Below, piece by piece: positions 62,320 to 64,000 of a DNA stretch of 64,000 nucleotides. Source of the stretch: Fibrobacterota bacterium (GTDB taxonomy: Bacteria; Fibrobacterota; Chitinivibrionia; Chitinivibrionales; Chitinispirillaceae). The stretch lies in contig JAEZKP010000073.1 in NCBI GenBank assembly GCA_023436145.1, positions 62,001 through 126,000 on the forward strand, in the 5' to 3' direction. A model generated the notes under the pieces. The model did not search any database. It was given only the letters and a program-made list of their open reading frames with translations, and was not told where the DNA came from. Within the stretch, counting starts at the first letter, position 1; each line of letters starts with the position of its first letter. The position numbers were made by a program, and so were the translations under genes.

Positions 62320-63762
62320 TCATATTCTTTTAAGACAAGTTATAAAAAAACTCCAGAATTTCTCAACCGATCTGATATTAACCGCTTCGTATGGAGAGTG
62401 CGGATGGCAGATGGTCGGACCGATGGACACCATATCCATTTTCGGGTATTTTGCGCCGATTATTCCACATTCCAGTCCTGCGTGGATGACTTTGACTTCG
62501 GGAGGTTGTCCGAAAAGATCCTCATAGGTTGATTTAAGGATTTTAAGAAGTTCTGAATTGGGGTTGGGCTGCCATCCGGGGTAAGCGCCAGAGAACTCTA
62601 CATGTGCCTCTGCAAGGGAGAGGGCACTCAGTACAGAATTGGCCAGATCATCACGTGCGCTTTCCAGTGAGCTTCTTAAAAGACATTGTATGGTGCTTTT
62701 TCCGCCGGTACATTCCAAAACCGCCAGGTTGTTGGAAGTTTCCACCACACCTGGAAACTGATTGTTAATTCTTTTAATTCCATCGGGACAGGCATAAATC
62801 GCTCTGATCAGGTTTTCCTGAGCAGGAGTGGTGAGGACATGTTTTATGGGGGCGATTTCGGTGAGTTGGAGTTTGAGTTCGGGGTCAGTGAAAAAGTATT
62901 CCTGGTGTAATTTTTCCTGGATTGCAGTGATGTAGTTTGCAAGTTCGGCTGTAAAAGTATCGGCTATTACAAATGTGGCAAATGCTTCGCGGGGTATGGC
63001 ATTGCGTGCAGAGCCGCCGGAGAAGCTGCTGATACGAATATCGAATTTTTGTATCAGTTCAAACAGAACCCGGTTTAATTGTTTAATGGCATTTGCCCTT
63101 CCCAGGTGAATGTCCACTCCGGAGTGTCCACCGCGGAGTCCTTTTATTGAGATTTGGAAACTGGTATGATTAATATTGGTGGTTTCACATATGGAGGCAA
63201 GTTGAGCGGTGGCGTTTATTCCTCCGGCACAACCGATACAGATTTCGTTATCATTTTCGCTGTCCAGATTTATTAACAGTTTTCCTTTGAGAAGATCGGG
63301 TGGGAGGTGGAAGGCACCTGTCATTCCGCTTTCTTCGTCTACCGTGAAAAGTGCTTCTATGGGACCATGAGCAATATCGGTGGATTCCAATACTGCAAGA
63401 GTGGCTGCGATGCCGATACCGTTGTCTGCTCCCAGAGTGGTATCTTTAGCTTTGACCCATTCACCATCAATAAAAGCTTGTATGGGGTCATGCTGGAAAT
63501 CATGGTTAATGCCGCTGTTTTTTTGTTGTACCATATCCAGATGACTCTGCAGAATGACTGTGGGGCTGGAAATTTTATCTTTTGAAGCATCTTTTTTTAC
63601 CAGCACATTACCGGCGGAATCAGTTTGAGTGGTGAGGTTCAGTTTAAGGGCGGTTTCCCGGATAAACCGGGCGACATATTGCTCGCCTTTAGAAGGGCGG
63701 GGGATTTTGCAGAGTTCGCTGAAATATTTCCAGAGTGCTGCAGGTTTGAGAGTCTCAAGCAT
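62320..63762 (-). CDS. pepD: Aminoacyl-histidine dipeptidase PepD (M20C)
   Basis: 480 residues from ATG 63762 (AGGAG 8 nt upstream); the ATG at 63786 adds eight residues. Zinc-binding blocks typical of PepD: SHLDMV, GADNGIGIA, DEESGMTGA, NLDSENDNEI, and HAGLECG and GPTICHPHSPYE at the C-terminus. It hydrolyses Xaa-His and other dipeptides in the cytoplasm for amino acid recycling. It converges on the DUF4416 gene with 44 nt between. Confidence 0.93.
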   Translation of the reverse strand: MLETLKPAALWKYFSELCKIPRPSKGEQYVARFIRETALKLNLTTQTDSAGNVLVKKDASKDKISSPTVILQSHLDMVQQKNSGINHDFQHDPIQAFIDGEWVKAKDTTLGADNGIGIAATLAVLESTDIAHGPIEALFTVDEESGMTGAFHLPPDLLKGKLLINLDSENDNEICIGCAGGINATAQLASICETTNINHTSFQISIKGLRGGHSGVDIHLGRANAIKQLNRVLFELIQKFDIRISSFSGGSARNAIPREAFATFVIADTFTAELANYITAIQEKLHQEYFFTDPELKLQLTEIAPIKHVLTTPAQENLIRAIYACPDGIKRINNQFPGVVETSNNLAVLECTGGKSTIQCLLRSSLESARDDLANSVLSALSLAEAHVEFSGAYPGWQPNPNSELLKILKSTYEDLFGQPPEVKVIHAGLECGIIGAKYPKMDMVSIGPTICHPHSPYEAVNIRSVEKFWSFFITCLKRI

Positions 63763-64000
63763 AGTTATAGCTCCTGTATTTACCAAGTGTATTTAGATCA
63801 ACTTTGAGACCAGAAAATCGGCTCAGTGGGTATCAGCCGGATTTTTTGTCCTAATGATGTTCAATGAAAAAATAGATGGTTAGCAGCTGTTAGTATTATA
63901 GAAATTTAATTTTGCCGTTAACCTTAATTATATTTAGCCCCTTATGATTTCAAAGCAGAACCCTTTGTGGATAGAGATATTAAAACTGGCCGTGCCATTG

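Noticed and set aside
63944..64000. Open frame starting ATG at 63944 and running off the right edge (MISKQNPLWIEILKLAVPL)
   Set aside because: Only 19 codons, no ribosome site and no recognisable motif. It could be the start of a real gene but cannot be supported from this window.
1..64000. CRISPR arrays, insertion sequences, rRNA genes, riboswitches
   Set aside because: I found no regularly spaced direct repeats, transposase motifs, rRNA segments or recognisable riboswitch aptamers on reading the window.

Overview
The window (about 42% G+C by eye, AT-rich between genes) is chromosomal DNA of a Gram-negative bacterium. Evidence for an outer membrane includes a type VI secretion TssM protein, an LpxL/HtrB-type lipid A acyltransferase, a Wzi-like outer-membrane barrel and O-antigen-type glycan genes. 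A type III glutamine synthetase, a folK–deoxynucleoside kinase–panC string, a DUF4416 protein, and secreted LamG and YPNGGE-type proteins together suggest the Fibrobacterota/FCB neighbourhood, possibly a Chitinispirillum-like lineage. That placement is inference. The promoters I can read look like ordinary sigma-70 (TTGACA/TACTAT) and sigma-54 types rather than the Bacteroidota type. I see no prophage, insertion sequence or CRISPR array.

Layout. 1–3.4 kb: the end of a T6SS region (tssM, probably cut at the left edge). 3.4–9.0 kb, minus strand: a complete and heavily overlapping biotin operon, bioC-bioD-bioA-bioF-(bioH-like esterase)-bioB. 9.4–15.5 kb, plus: exported proteins (TPR protein, Wzi-like barrel, propeller/YPNGGE lipoprotein, LamG protein). 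15.9–16.9 kb: a zinc-ribbon methyltransferase. 16.9–25.9 kb: ammonium assimilation, with gltB-gltD on the minus strand diverging from the type III glutamine synthetase glnN across a 710-nt control region holding a consensus sigma-54 promoter. 26.1–31.1 kb, plus: a TPR protein, then a coiled-coil protein with its own strong promoter, a membrane-tethered AraC-type regulator and a periplasmic transglutaminase-like protein. 31.2–38.8 kb, plus: tRNA-Pro(CGG), a degenerate creatininase-fold protein, an asymmetric M16 protease pair, folK, deoxynucleoside kinase, panC, a GH13 enzyme and a GmhB-like HAD phosphatase, many overlapping.

38.9–47.9 kb is a glycan and envelope block: a YfhO-like membrane protein and a GT2 (plus) converge on hisH-hisF-GT4-flippase-AglD-like protein (minus). 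48.1–63.8 kb is a mosaic of housekeeping and envelope genes: HAD phosphatase, ABC ATPase, uvrB, alpha/beta hydrolase, U32 peptidase-family protein, CgeB-type glycosyltransferase, a baeRF-family (release-factor-like) protein divergent from two small membrane proteins, an RRM protein and the lipid A acyltransferase. It ends with a tightly overlapping trio (PP-loop thiouridylase with NFACT-R-like tail, NAT-like transferase, DUF4416) and pepD.

The best candidates for undescribed biology are the thiouridylase/NAT/DUF4416 trio (59.9–62.3 kb), the coiled-coil/membrane-AraC/transglutaminase group (27.6–31.1 kb), the creatininase-fold protein lacking its metal ligands next to the M16 pair, and the sigma-54 control of glnN. 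All family assignments were made by reading motifs, without database searches.
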